From assembly GCA_022009795.1 (NCBI GenBank), contig CP091724.1, positions 1,789,501 through 1,853,500 on the forward strand: a stretch of 64,000 bases of DNA. The letters run 5' to 3'. Source of the stretch: Anaerotruncus sp. GTDB taxonomy: Bacteria; Bacillota; Clostridia; Oscillospirales; Acutalibacteraceae. Both the position numbers and the translations under genes were made by a program. This document shows, in pieces, positions 53,601 to 62,052 of this stretch. The notes beneath the pieces were generated by a model that had not been told where the DNA came from, made no database searches, and saw nothing but the letters and a program-made list of their open reading frames with translations. Positions within the stretch are counted from its first letter, which is position 1; every line of letters begins with the position of its first letter.

Positions 53601-54224
53601 AGCGTGCTTGATAAAAACATGTTTTCATATTGTGGAAACAATTCGATAAATCGAATTGACACAAATGGACAATTTTGGGGTGCTGTTGTTGCTGTGGGTT
53701 TACTTGTTGGAGCATTAGCACTAACATTATCCGGGTGTTCTGCTAACAAGTCGGCAAAACCATCACCACCCTCAAATTATGTTAATTCTAGATCAACAAA
53801 TCAAAATTGTTACAGTTATGCATTTAATTTGCCATCGGCTGCAAACCCAGGGGATTATTCAGCTAAAAATAAATCAAAACGGATGTATTATAATAAGAAA
53901 GCGTATACTCCCAAAGAGATAACAGATTTTATCATTAGGGATATGAAGTCCTTAAACAAACCTGTTAGGATAGTTGATTCTCCGTTAGATAAAAACGAAA
54001 ATGAATATATTGTAGCAATGAAGACTTCTAGTATTGTTCTGGAAGATATTGGAGTGGCTGATTATCATTTTGCAGTTCAATTAAGTGATGGAACTTGGGC
54101 AGATAAACCAGGTCAAACTCCATCGCGGTGGAATGCACTAGATGGGACTGCCCTTACATGGGACTTAGGTTATATCGAAAATTATTATAACACAGAGTCA
54201 GTTTATTTTGCAGTGGAGAAATAA
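47624..54224 (+). CDS. Secreted RHS/YD-repeat protein with lectin modules and variable C-terminal tip (one frameshift)
   Basis: About 2,200 residues; AAGGAG precedes ATG 47624. A signal peptide (to about residue 35) is followed by a DNRLRE-type domain (305-480, with DKVVDAKLYLGLRK and LVEDWNEKTVTWN). YD repeats come next, then two jelly-roll carbohydrate-binding-like domains (837-1000, WFDDVQLEKSD; 995-1150), a ricin-type beta-trefoil (1245-1400, ILINAYSGHAVDS; LQLHAGNQSNAQRFKL), and more YD repeats. The RHS core motif is YYFDFETEWYFLNTRYYSPDMCRFINADGY near 1955. The only break is an A5 run at 51431. The tip after about residue 2014 is AT-rich and unlike the rest. The YD cage probably encloses or displays the tip; the lectin modules suggest binding to a glycan surface. 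Toxin function is inferred. Confidence 0.88.
53668..54224 (+). other. Variable C-terminal tip of the RHS protein, candidate cysteine-hydrolase toxin
   Basis: About 185 residues. A hydrophobic segment with a lipobox-like end (LVGALALTLSGCSAN) is followed by QNCYSYAFNLPSAANPGD, a helical part, and GVADYHFAVQLSDGTWADKPGQTPSRWN. Cys (NCYSYAF) and His (DYHFAV) in this order, with the DGTWADKPG loop, resemble papain/NlpC-like folds seen at the end of other RHS proteins. Base composition changes sharply here (many AAT, ATA, TTA codons). Catalysis is inferred from motif order only. Confidence 0.5.
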
Positions 54225-54226
54225 AT

Positions 54227-54316
54227 ATGAAAAGAAATATTAAATCTCTACTATTAAGTGCTTTACTGATTTTTTTAGTCGCAGTATTGGCTGTCATAAT
54301 ACCTTTTTTTCAATAG
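54227..54316 (+). CDS. Very small membrane peptide behind the RHS tip
   Basis: 29 residues, MKRNIKSLLLSALLIFLVAVLAVIIPFF, starting two bases after the RHS stop and sharing the AT-rich composition of the tip. Either a real small membrane peptide or the signal/anchor of a broken larger gene. The T7 run before its stop could change only the last residues. Confidence 0.45.
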   Translation: MKRNIKSLLLSALLIFLVAVLAVIIPFFQ

Positions 54317-54325
54317 GTGAAAAAA

Positions 54326-54934
54326 ATGAAATATAACAACGATAAAACTATTGATATTTTGGTAACGGAAAGATATTCCGCTTCTGAAATACAAAAAATG
54401 AAAAGCAACATTGAAAATAATAAATTGACCTATTCACAGCTGAGGTCGGATTACAATATTCAATGCCTGCGAAAAACATATCAGGGTTATTACGCCGTGT
54501 TTTTGCAAGACGACGGAAGCCGTGTTTTTCGTTTTCATAAACGAAAATAAAGAGCCGTATAAAATACTTGTAATTGATGAAATAAAAAATAAATCGCAAT
54601 ATGATTTCATAGAAGTCGGTAAGACAACAAAGAACGAAATTCTAAATTACGATGAAAACACATTGTTTATGCCTGTTTCTTCGGTTATTACAACAGCACA
54701 TATCACAAAGGAAGGAGTGCTGTTAGTTACATATGATAATTTTGATGAAGTTTCAGGAATGATTTTTAGATGATGCTGTGGTTAAGTCAATTACATTTTA
54801 CAACAATTCCGATTTCCCATTGAAGAATAGTTTGATTGATTCAAATGTTCCTTATATTTTTGGAAGTTGATAAAAAAATAGCCGATATAGAATATGCCGA
54901 AGCAACAGGAATAAGGAAATGGGATTTGGAATGA
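54326..54934 (+). CDS. Hypothetical protein, candidate immunity gene 1 (frameshifted)
   Basis: About 200 residues. GTG 54317 or ATG 54326 as start. N-terminal helices (TIDILVTERYSASEIQKMKSNIENNKL) lead to a beta-rich part (YAVFLQDDGSRVF-VFINENKEPYKILVIDEI) and a C-terminal part recovered after T5 shifts near 54764 and 54857 (DDAVVKSITFYNNSD, EVDKKIADIEYAEATG). AT-rich like the tip. No signal peptide. No family recognised; position right behind the toxin-like tip suggests a protective role. Confidence 0.55.
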
Positions 54935-55831
54935 AAAAAAGATAGCAAAAATTCGGGTGCGCTGAGATTTCTTATAACGGACAATATATTTGCACCGGAG
55001 GAAACAAAATCGGTGTTATAGACTCGAAAACCGATGAAATATGTGCAACATTAACCGGTATAAAAAACATATCATCGCTTTCTATGGATGAAAATTATGT
55101 TTATGCCAAATCAACAAGCGGTGTATATGGCATGTTTGATTTAAAAACATTCACTTTAACGCAAAAAGGCAGTTGCCGCGCCAGAGAAAGAACTGCTCAT
55201 GACGGTGATTTCTTTTGCATTGATGAGGGTGTTGTTTTGGATGTGCTGACTTTCAAAGATGAAAATATGTATGCGGTTAAATATAATTTTTTAACGGATA
55301 AAAAGCGAGCATGTGCTTTTAACGGATAATATGTTTACTTGTTTTCATCGCGTGTATGATAAAAAAATGAAAGAAAGGCATATTTTTTTATGTGTTGAAA
55401 AAAACGTTTTTATTAACAAGCCACAAACTAATTGTTGCTTATTTATAATAGATGTTAATGATCTTACAATAGAAAAGCAACTTCATATCAGTTTTGAACA
55501 TGGTGCGTACCCAAGGGCATTACTAAATTCACAATATGTTTTACTCAATAATATGGAAGTTGTTAACATAAGTAATGATGAAAGATTTTTATTAGATGTT
55601 AACAATTGCTTTGAAGAAAAAGAAAATGGATATTTTTTTAAAAAGCCAAACTCTTCAATAGCAGTTTAATTATTGTGCTTTCTAAAAAAAAGTATTAGTT
55701 TATGATTTTTAAAAAAAATGTTTGTTGGTAAAAAAATACACATGTGAATACGGCGCAAACGCAGTATTGATCAATAATAAATTATATATTTCAACTTGGA
55801 ATGGATTCTTTTTTTAGCAGACGAATATTAA
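54931..55831 (+). CDS. Hypothetical beta-propeller-like protein, candidate immunity gene 2 (frameshifted)
   Basis: Its ATG overlaps the previous stop (ATGA). About 295 residues after removing extra bases at 54938, 54956, 55313, 55655 and others. Repeated short beta segments such as SYNGQYICTGGNKIGVIDSKTDEI, LSMDENYVYAKSTSGVYGMFDLKTFTL and VLINNKLYISTWNGFFLADEY look like propeller blades. Cytoplasmic. It ends exactly where a scrap of RHS sequence begins (55830). Family not recognised. Confidence 0.5.
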
Positions 55832-55863
55832 AACCACGCCGTATATCCGAGCAAAGGCAAACT
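55830..55863 (+). repeat. Scrap of RHS coding sequence, fragment A
   Basis: 33 of 34 bases equal those at 51432-51465 in the ricin-lectin region of the RHS gene (KTTPYIRAKANS against KTTPYIRAEANY). Same orientation. Confidence 0.8.
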
Positions 55864-56049
55864 CTTATTCCAAGACTGCGCGAATTGAAAGAAAAAGAGC
55901 CTAATGTTAACGAATTTTGCCCGCTTCTTTCAGATCAAAAATTCATTGAAATATATATTGGATTTTTAAACGGCGATTGGATGACTATAGCCTGTGAATC
56001 GCTTGAAGTGGATGATGATATGCTCAAATGGGGTGGCGATAATTCCTAA
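55840..56049 (+). pseudogene. C-terminal fragment of an orphan gene joined to RHS scrap A
   Basis: The frame reading LIPRLRELKEKEPNVNEFCPLLSDQKFIEIYIGFLNGDWMTIACESLEVDDDMLKWGGDNS resembles the end of an intact small cytoplasmic protein, but its beginning is the RHS scrap in a wrong frame. It looks like the tail of an older immunity-type gene cut off by recombination. Confidence 0.45.
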
Positions 56050-56068
56050 AACGGAAATTTATTTTTGC

Positions 56069-56093
56069 CGGCGCGGGTCTGCTTTCAAAGCAA
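56069..56093 (+). repeat. Scrap of RHS coding sequence, fragment B
   Basis: 25 identical bases with 52193-52217 of the RHS gene (the NGAGLLSKQ region), followed by eight more with six matches. Same orientation and same order as fragment A. Confidence 0.8.
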
Positions 56094-56147
56094 GCCTAAG
56101 GCATGCCTTTTGCACGCCGAAAGCTAATATAATATTTGAATACAACA

Positions 56148-56180
56148 AAACGGGAAGAGCGATTATTGCTCCTCCCGTTT
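56148..56180. terminator. Terminator closing the RHS locus
   Basis: AAACGGGA (56148-56155) and TCCCGTTT (56173-56180) with inner GAGC/GCTC. Confidence 0.75.
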
Positions 56181-56189
56181 AAATATTTT

Positions 56190-56430
56190 ACCTAAGCAAG
56201 CGAGAATAATCCGAACACGCCTCAAACAGAGCCTTTTCGGTGTATTTTCACTTGTCGGCTTTGCAAGGTGCCAGCCTTGCTGCATTCTCCGCATAAAAAT
56301 CCACACGAAAATTCAACCGTTTGAGGTCAAGGATTTTTCGTGCAGATGATTTTTTTGCAGAGCAAGGCACAAAACGCAGTTAATCCTTTCGGATTAACGA
56401 GTATTTTTAACAAAAGCTATGCGAGAAATC
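56190..56430. other. Non-coding region with nested inverted repeats
   Basis: CCTCAAAC (56220-56227) pairs with GTTTGAGG (56319-56326). Inside is GCAAGG-TGCCAG-CCTTGC (56263-56280), and outside TTAATCC-TTTC-GGATTAA (56380-56397). No open frame of note. It borders the first 44-bp direct repeat. Possibly a structured RNA or a non-coding mobile element. Confidence 0.4.
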
Positions 56431-56474
56431 AGCAAACGAAAAACTTGTTCGGTTTACTCTCGCTTGCTTAAGCA
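56431..56474. repeat. 44-bp direct repeat, copy 1
   Basis: Identical over all 44 bases to 57640-57683. Starts AGCAAACGAAAAACTTGTTC and ends CGCTTGCTTAAGCA. The two copies bracket azlCD, 1,209 bp apart. Confidence 0.9.
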
Positions 56475-56522
56475 TGCGGGAATCGAACGCAATATGGTTT
56501 AAAGCAACCGATTTCCGATTGT

Positions 56523-56855
56523 TTAAACAAACACGAAATGAATCAGCAGCATATAGCCGATTGTGCCCACGGCTATGCTGAGCAGGGTGTTTTTCTTCCA
56601 AAGGTGGATTCCCGCGGTCAGCGCCACGGCGATTATCTGCGGCAAAATGTAATTTATGCTGCCTTTTTCAAAATCGCGCAGGCAATAAACTATTAAAATG
56701 CCGAGGATTGCCACAGGCAAAAACATCGCCCAAATATTTTTATGAATTTGGGCACTTCCTTTTTGCCGCCGAAAAAGTGCAAAGGGGAAAAGCCTTGTGG
56801 CAAAGGTGCACGCGCCGGCAACGGCAATCATCAAAATAAGCTGTGTGTTGCTCAT
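56523..56855 (-). CDS. azlD: AzlD family branched-chain amino acid transport protein
   Basis: About 110 residues, four helices: LILMIAVAGACTFATRLFPFALF, then, across two compensating shifts near 56755, a KEVPKFIKYLG-type loop, LPVAILGILIVYCL, and INYILPQIIAVALTAGIHLWKKNTLLSIAVGTIGYMLL. AzlD is the small partner of AzlC in exporters of branched-chain amino acids. Its ATG overlaps the azlC stop by four bases. Confidence 0.88.
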   Translation of the reverse strand: MSNTQLILMIAVAGACTFATRLFPFALFRRQKGSAQIHKNIWAMFLPVAILGILIVYCLRDFEKGSINYILPQIIAVALTAGIHLWKKNTLLSIAVGTIGYMLLIHFVFV

Positions 56856-57567
56856 TTTTGCCCGCTCCTTTCCGCGCCGAAATATCCTTTAAACGAGGAA
56901 AGCAGCACCACCGTTAATATAAGCGAGGGCAGCAGGAATTTATCCGCCCCGAAAATGAGCAGGCAAAGTATGCCGCAGAAGATGCCGAGCGTGCCTATAA
57001 TTCCCGCCTTGCCTTTTTGATTGCGAATCAAATCGATGAATATAACAACAAAAAGCGCCGTCATCGAAAAATCTATTCCCGTGAAATCAATCGGAATAAG
57101 CTGGCTCAGCAATGAGCCGAGCACCGAGCCGATTATCCAATAAGCATGGTCAAGCTCGCCGATTAAAAATCTTGCCTTGGCCTCGTCCACATTTTTGGGC
57201 ACGGATAAAATAGAAGAATTAACGGAATAAGTTTCATCCGTTAAGGTGAAAATCATAAAAGGATATCGCCAGCCGCCGGCTTTAAACTTTTCTATGTAAG
57301 AAAGGCCGTAAAACATATGCCGCGTGTTTATAAAAAAAGTCATCAGCGCCGTGGTGGCAAGCCCTGCGCCCGATTCAATCAGCGAAACAAGCAAAAATTG
57401 CCCCGAGCCGGCGTAAACCACTATTGATATTATAACCGCCCAAACCCAATTGTAGCCGGCTTTATACAGCATTATGCCGAATGCCGAGCCTAAAAAAAGA
57501 TAGCCGAATAAAACGGGCAGTGATTTTTTTAAAGGCAAATTTAATTGTTGCCGCGTTGCTTTTTCAT
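56852..57567 (-). CDS. azlC: AzlC family branched-chain amino acid permease
   Basis: KKSLPVLFGYLFLGSAFGIMLYKAGYNWVWAVIISIVVYAGSGQFLLVSLI, then INTRHMFYGLSYIEKF and FTLTDETYSVN are the AzlC landmarks. I take ATG 57567 (GAGAGGG seven bases upstream, MKSNAATIKFAFKKSLPVLF after two A-run corrections) rather than 57580, which overlaps the ribosome site. About 238 residues. Export of leucine/isoleucine/valine or their analogues. Confidence 0.9.
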
Positions 57568-57588
57568 ATTTCCCTCTCAATAAATTTA

Positions 57589-57633
57589 TTGCATATTGAT
57601 TATAACACGCTTTTGCATTTAATCAATATGCAA
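57589..57633 (-). promoter_or_regulatory. azlCD promoter with palindromic operator
   Basis: TTGCATATTGATT (57589-57601) and AATCAATATGCAA (57621-57633) are perfect 13-bp arms. A minus-strand TATAAT (57604-57599) lies in the left arm and a weak TTGATT -35 in the right, so a dimer bound here would block transcription. Confidence 0.65.
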
Positions 57634-57639
57634 TCGTTA

Positions 57640-57683
57640 AGCAAACGAAAAACTTGTTCGGTTTACTCTCGCTTGCTTAAGCA
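57640..57683. repeat. 44-bp direct repeat, copy 2
   Basis: Identical to 56431-56474. Followed by related sequence in opposite orientation: TTTAAACCATATT (copy 2 side) against AATATGGTTTAAA (copy 1 side). Confidence 0.9.
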
Positions 57684-57783
57684 AACGAAGCCAAACACGA
57701 TATGCCGAAAGCATTTTTGTTTTAAACCATATTGTGTTTGATTTTCGACTGTCCAAGCGATGTTGAACTTCTTTCAGACGTAA

Positions 57784-57838
57784 AAAAGCCGAGCACGGTG
57801 CGCCGCCCTTTACGGAGCGCAACCGCCGCCCGGCTTTT
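57784..57838 (-). terminator. Terminator of the GH112 operon
   Basis: AAAGCCG (57785-57791) and CGGCTTT (57831-57837) with GC-rich inner pairing; on the minus strand it runs into TTTTTT. The loop holds TTTACGGAGCGC, similar to part of the dispersed element. Confidence 0.65.
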
Positions 57839-57850
57839 GTTATTGCTTAT

Positions 57851-60041
57851 TTAGATTTGATACCACTTGATTTCGTTTGCTTCAAGATGAAGGTCAAATC
57901 CGTTGCCGTCGCCCGTGTAAACGGTGGTGTCCTGCGGCTCGTAAGTGTTGTTTACAACGCAGTATTTGCCGTTTTTAACATAAGCATGCACTTCAACATT
58001 ATAGTTTGTGGAGAACCATTTATTAAGCTCATCCTCCGAATTTGAGCTCCAAAGCACGGCTCTGTAAAGCACGCGGCTGTTTTCAAAGCTGTAAGGCAGG
58101 CCACTGATGTAAACGCCGCGGCCCTTGCCGAAGGATTTAACTGCCATTTGCACTTCCTCGGCATGCCTTACGGCAAACGGAAGCTCGCCTGCATTTTGAA
58201 TAAGCACGGTTGTGCCCTCAAGCGCAACGATGTTTTTCTTGCCCTCGCCGAAATCAACTTCGCCGTTTGTGTCGGCAAGAATAAAGTGATCGCGGTGCTC
58301 CTCGGTGTTATATCTTCTGGTGTTAAGCGTAAAGCCGTTTTCTCTTTCAACGCCGAGAATATCGTCAAGCTGGAAGAATTTTCCCTGCCACTGATGAGCC
58401 GCCGGCTCGCCGACTCCGATAAAGCCGCCGCCGTTATAAACAAACTCTTTAACTGCCGTGATAATTTCCTCGTCGCACCAATATTCGCCGCCGCTTTGAG
58501 CAGTGTCTGCGTCGCCCACATTGATAACAACATCAAATTGCTTTAAGAAATCTTTGTTTTCCTTAATATCATCAAAGCTGATAAAAGGAAACATCAAACG
58601 GCGCGCCGCTGAGTGCTTCTATAACGCCGAAATATGAATAATTCTGCCTGTAATAAAGGCCGTGGTGCACCATATGGTTGCTCCAGGAGCGCATTTTGCC
58701 CCAGCAGTTGAGCACGGCAACCTTTTTAACGCAATAAGGCGTTGTGCCCTGAATATTATCATAAAGCGTGCGGAATTCATCACAAACGCCCTTGATATAA
58801 TCAACAAATTCGGGGAATTTAAGTGCCAATTTAAGATAGCCGCCGTAGCCGATGCGCTGAATGGGGCTTCTGAGGATTGCACGCCTTGCCGTTACCCAGT
58901 TTACCTTTGCCTCGTAAATCGGGTCGCCGCCCTCGTGGAAAACATCCGGGAAGAAATACGGCAGGAATCTGCCCTCGGTGTATTTAACATTTTTGATATC
59001 GCTGAATAATCTGAGCGTTGCGCCGTTGCCGACGCTGCCAACCACCGCATCAAGACCGATGGATGCAAAATCCTCCATAAACGGCTCCATGCCGATCCAA
59101 TGGTCGCCCATAAACATCATGGCTTCCTTGCCGTATTCATGAACAATATCCACCATTTCCTTGGCAAGCTTTGCAACCTCGCGCCTTTGGAAAGCCTGGA
59201 AATCCCTGAATTCCTTAGACGGAATTCTGTATGTATTGTTCATATAACCCTGATCAATAATAAATTCGGGGCGGAATTTATAGCCGACCTCTTCTTCAAA
59301 CTGCTTTAAGATATACGGGCTTACGGAAGCCGAATAGCCAAACCAATCAACGAATTTTTCTCTTGCAAGCTCATCAAAAATAAGGGTGAATTGGTGGAAA
59401 AATGTGGTGAAGCGAACAACATCAACATAGTCGTGAGTATCAAGAAAGCGGCGCAATCTTTCAAGAGAATGTGCCCTTGTTTTCGGCTGGCGAACATCAA
59501 ATGTTATTTGCGGCTCAACATCCCACTCATTTACAACCGCATTATACATATGCACCGGATCCCACATGATATAAGCTAAAAAGCTTACGGTGTATTCATG
59601 GAATTTTTTAACGGGGCTTATAACAACATTGCCGCTTTCTTCGTCGTAGCTCCAGTCGCTTACGGGCACGGGCTCGCCTGTGGTGCGATCCATAACCTCC
59701 CACCATCTTTTGATATCATCTCTTGTGTTTACGGCAAGCATATCCGGATAAAGATGATCCATAAGATGAATTTCAAGCTTTTCTTCAACTGCCGTGTGGA
59801 AAGATGTCATAATATACATCTGCTGAATTTCATCCGGATTTGCCTTTGCCCAGGCATTATCCTTTCTTGTGGTGTAATAGGTGGCATAGATTTTTGCGCC
59901 CGTGTCTTTAAGCTCATGCGGAAATTCCGTGCCGTCGCAATCACGAATTGCATCTGCGCCCCAAACATCCATAATTTCAATTGTTTCCTTAACCACATCC
60001 ATATCGGTGGGTATTGTTACTCTTCCTCTTTTTTTATCCAT
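57851..60041 (-). CDS. GH112 beta-1,3-galactosyl-N-acetylhexosamine phosphorylase (one frameshift)
   Basis: Start 60041 (GAGGTAAA upstream). RGRVTIPTDMDVVKETIEIMDVWGADAIRDCDGTEFP opens the barrel, with DCDGTE as the family hallmark including the acid residue. Later blocks are YYTTRKDNAWA, FFHQFTLIFDE, GDHWIGMEPF and VGSVGNGATLRLFSDI. One T4 shift at 58590, then a C-terminal glutaminase-like fold with GGGFIGVGEPAAHQWQGKFFQL. About 729 residues, complete. No signal peptide: it cleaves galacto-N-biose or lacto-N-biose with phosphate inside the cell, giving galactose 1-phosphate. Last gene of a three-gene operon. Confidence 0.95.
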
Positions 60042-60075
60042 CGGTTTACCTCACTGTGTGTTGATTTATTAAAAT

Positions 60076-61367
60076 TTATATTTCAGTTATTGTGTTGTCT
60101 TTAAGAGTCCTTTTGCCGTGCATTCTTTTGCGAATAAGCGGCACTTCACGGCGTTTGTAAAAATGATTGTTTGCAATATAAGCGTCCGGGTTTTGAGCGG
60201 GGCTTAATGTGCCGCCCAAATCATCATAGCTAACATTGTTTGTGAAGGTGTTATTAACGGCCTCCTGCATGCAAAACATTACGCAGCCGCCCTCGTTGAG
60301 CCTGCTGTAATTTTGATCGTAAACAGTGCCGTCGCCGGAATCGGCATCATAAGCCATGCCGTCCTGATTAAGCTTTGTGTCCGTGCATTCATTAAATCTG
60401 AACATTGCATTTTTGCATTTCCACGGCCAAATTGCGGCAGCCACCTTGCCCATTCGCTTTCCTGCTTTGTTATAAATTCTGTCGTTCATCTCAAAGGCAC
60501 AGGAATCTGCAATGTTGTTCTCAGTAAGCGGTTCAAGGGCATACATTGGAGTTAATGCGTCGCCGCCGGCGGCCTTTATATAATTGTTTCTGAGCAAAAT
60601 ATGCTCATTGCCGTATTTTTTAAATGCTTCTGCGGAAAGCTCTTTGCCTGAGAATTTTTCCCAATTATATGTGTAGCCTACCGCTATTCCCCAACGGCTT
60701 ACATTTTTAACAAAGCAATTTTGAATTGTTACACCGTCGTATCTTGCAACGCCGGTTTCGGCTTCGTTTGCCGGCTTAAATGCCGTCATATAAATCCCGC
60801 CGTTATTCATATGCTTATCATAAACATTGCCGCTGACATCATGAATGTATAAATTATCAAGCGTTATTGAATGAATTGTGCCTCTGTTTTGCGCCACTGC
60901 GGCAAGGCCGGTGCGCTCAAGCTTATCGGGGCTTGAATATGCCTCTGCCGTTGTGTAGGGCTCAAAGTTTGTGATTTCAATATTTTTCAATCAATATATT
61001 TTTCTGCATCATAAAGCAAAACTGCAGATGAAACATCGCCTTTATAAACATGGCCGGCATAATCAAGCTTGGTGCCGTAATCCTGGTGCCAAATTCCGCT
61101 GCCGTTTGCGTTTATGCAAGGAAGCGCATCTCCCTCGCCGTATGCCGAAACTTCAATTCTGCCGCCGTTTATATCGCCGCAGTTTTTAATGTGCAAATAT
61201 TCATTTTCAAAAACAGAGCCTTTTTCAAGCAAAACCCTGTCTCCCGGCATAAGCTTAATATTGTTTATTGCATCAAGTGTTTTAAAGGCTTCTGTTTGTG
61301 CCGTGCCGCTGTTTGAATCGCTGCCGTTAAGAGAGCTTACATAATATGTTGTTGATTTCATTATCAT
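60076..61367 (-). CDS. Right-handed beta-helix protein, GH136 lacto-N-biosidase-like (one frameshift)
   Basis: Start 61367 (AGGGAGG upstream). TTYYVSSLNGSDSNSGTAQTEAFKTLDAINN-IKLMPGDRVLLEKGSVF is the usual opening of parallel beta-helix glycosidases. Stacked rungs follow (ITLDNLYIHDVSG, VTIQNCFVKNVS, ILLRNNYIKAAGGDA), then NQDGMAYDADSGDG with acidic residues seven apart. One shift near 60990. About 430 residues. It lies in an operon with GH112, whose substrate is the disaccharide released by GH136, so I infer a GH136-like activity. No signal peptide is seen, which is unusual for GH136. Confidence 0.7.
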
Positions 61368-61779
61368 ATTCAGCCTCCCTTAATTTCTTTTTGATAATAA
61401 GCTTAACTTCCCTGTATCTGAATTTATCGCCGTTATACCTTGTGAAAAGATCTTTATTGGCTTTATAGTAAGCTTTCATTTCTTTTTCGGTTATTTCGGC
61501 AAATTTATAAGCCTTTTTAACCTGCTCTGTTTCCGCAGCAAAATCAAGCCTGAATCTTGTCAGCTCATATTGCAGATAAGCCGGTGCGGAAAAATGCCGC
61601 AAGCCATAAAAAACCTCGCCCTTTTCGGCTGCTGCGGCTCTCTTTTCATTTTCCGCATTTCGCCTTTTTTCAAGGTCCTCAAAGCTGCTGCTTGCAATCA
61701 ACCCAAGCTGTTGCGCAAAAGCAAGGCAAGTCTCTGCACGCTTCAGCTCGGCTTCGCCGATGCAGTAATTCATATTCAT
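61327..61779 (-). CDS. Helical protein encoded before the beta-helix enzyme, possible folding subunit
   Basis: Start 61779 (GGAGTG upstream), MNMNYCIGEAELKRAETCLAFAQQLGLI. Helical and charged throughout, with EKGEVFYGLRHFSAPAYLQYELTRFRLDF and EITEKEMKAYYKANKDLF, the latter like the chain-binding part of PpiC/foldase-type proteins. As read it overlaps the next gene by 41 bases; with one base fewer in the A5 run near 61395 it would stop just before that gene's ribosome site. In the two-chain GH136 enzyme of Eubacterium ramulus, as I recall it, a helical chain precedes the beta-helix chain; the arrangement here matches. Confidence 0.65.
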   Translation of the reverse strand: MNMNYCIGEAELKRAETCLAFAQQLGLIASSSFEDLEKRRNAENEKRAAAAEKGEVFYGLRHFSAPAYLQYELTRFRLDFAAETEQVKKAYKFAEITEKEMKAYYKANKDLFTRYNGDKFRYREVKLIIKKKLREAEYDNEINNILCKLS

Positions 61780-61863
61780 ATTCTCACTCCTGTGTTGCAA
61801 AAAGCAAAGCAGAAAATCACAAAGCAAAATTCCGCCCATGCTTAACGCACATTTCTTTATTAT

Positions 61864-61892
61864 ATAATATATTGTTTGGGGCTTTATTTCAA
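61864..61892 (-). promoter_or_regulatory. Promoter of the GH136-like/GH112 operon
   Basis: On the minus strand TTGAAA (61892-61887), 17-bp spacer, TATTAT (61869-61864). Confidence 0.65.
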
Positions 61893-61970
61893 GGTTTATT
61901 TACAGGCAGGGGCAATAAAAAATGCCGCCGTCTTTTTTGTTTTAGCGCGTTATCGCTTTGAAGCACTGCA

Positions 61971-61999
61971 TTGAAAAAGCGAAATTTATATGATAGAAT
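61971..61999 (+). promoter_or_regulatory. Promoter of the second SNF transporter
   Basis: TTGAAA (61971-61976), 17-bp spacer, TAGAAT (61994-61999). Divergent from the glycan operon promoter, about 80 bp apart. Confidence 0.65.
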
Positions 62000-62052
62000 A
62001 GAGCGACAATAAACTTGCGGTGCGTTTTGCACTGCCGATTAGAGGTTTTTTT

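Noticed and set aside
47624..56093. Prophage or contractile-injection cargo locus
   Set aside because: No capsid, tail, integrase or baseplate genes are nearby. The RHS protein has a plain Sec signal peptide.
57637..57822. Small minus-strand frame made from the 44-bp repeat
   Set aside because: Its second half is the translated repeat, also found at the other copy in another frame context, and there is no ribosome site.
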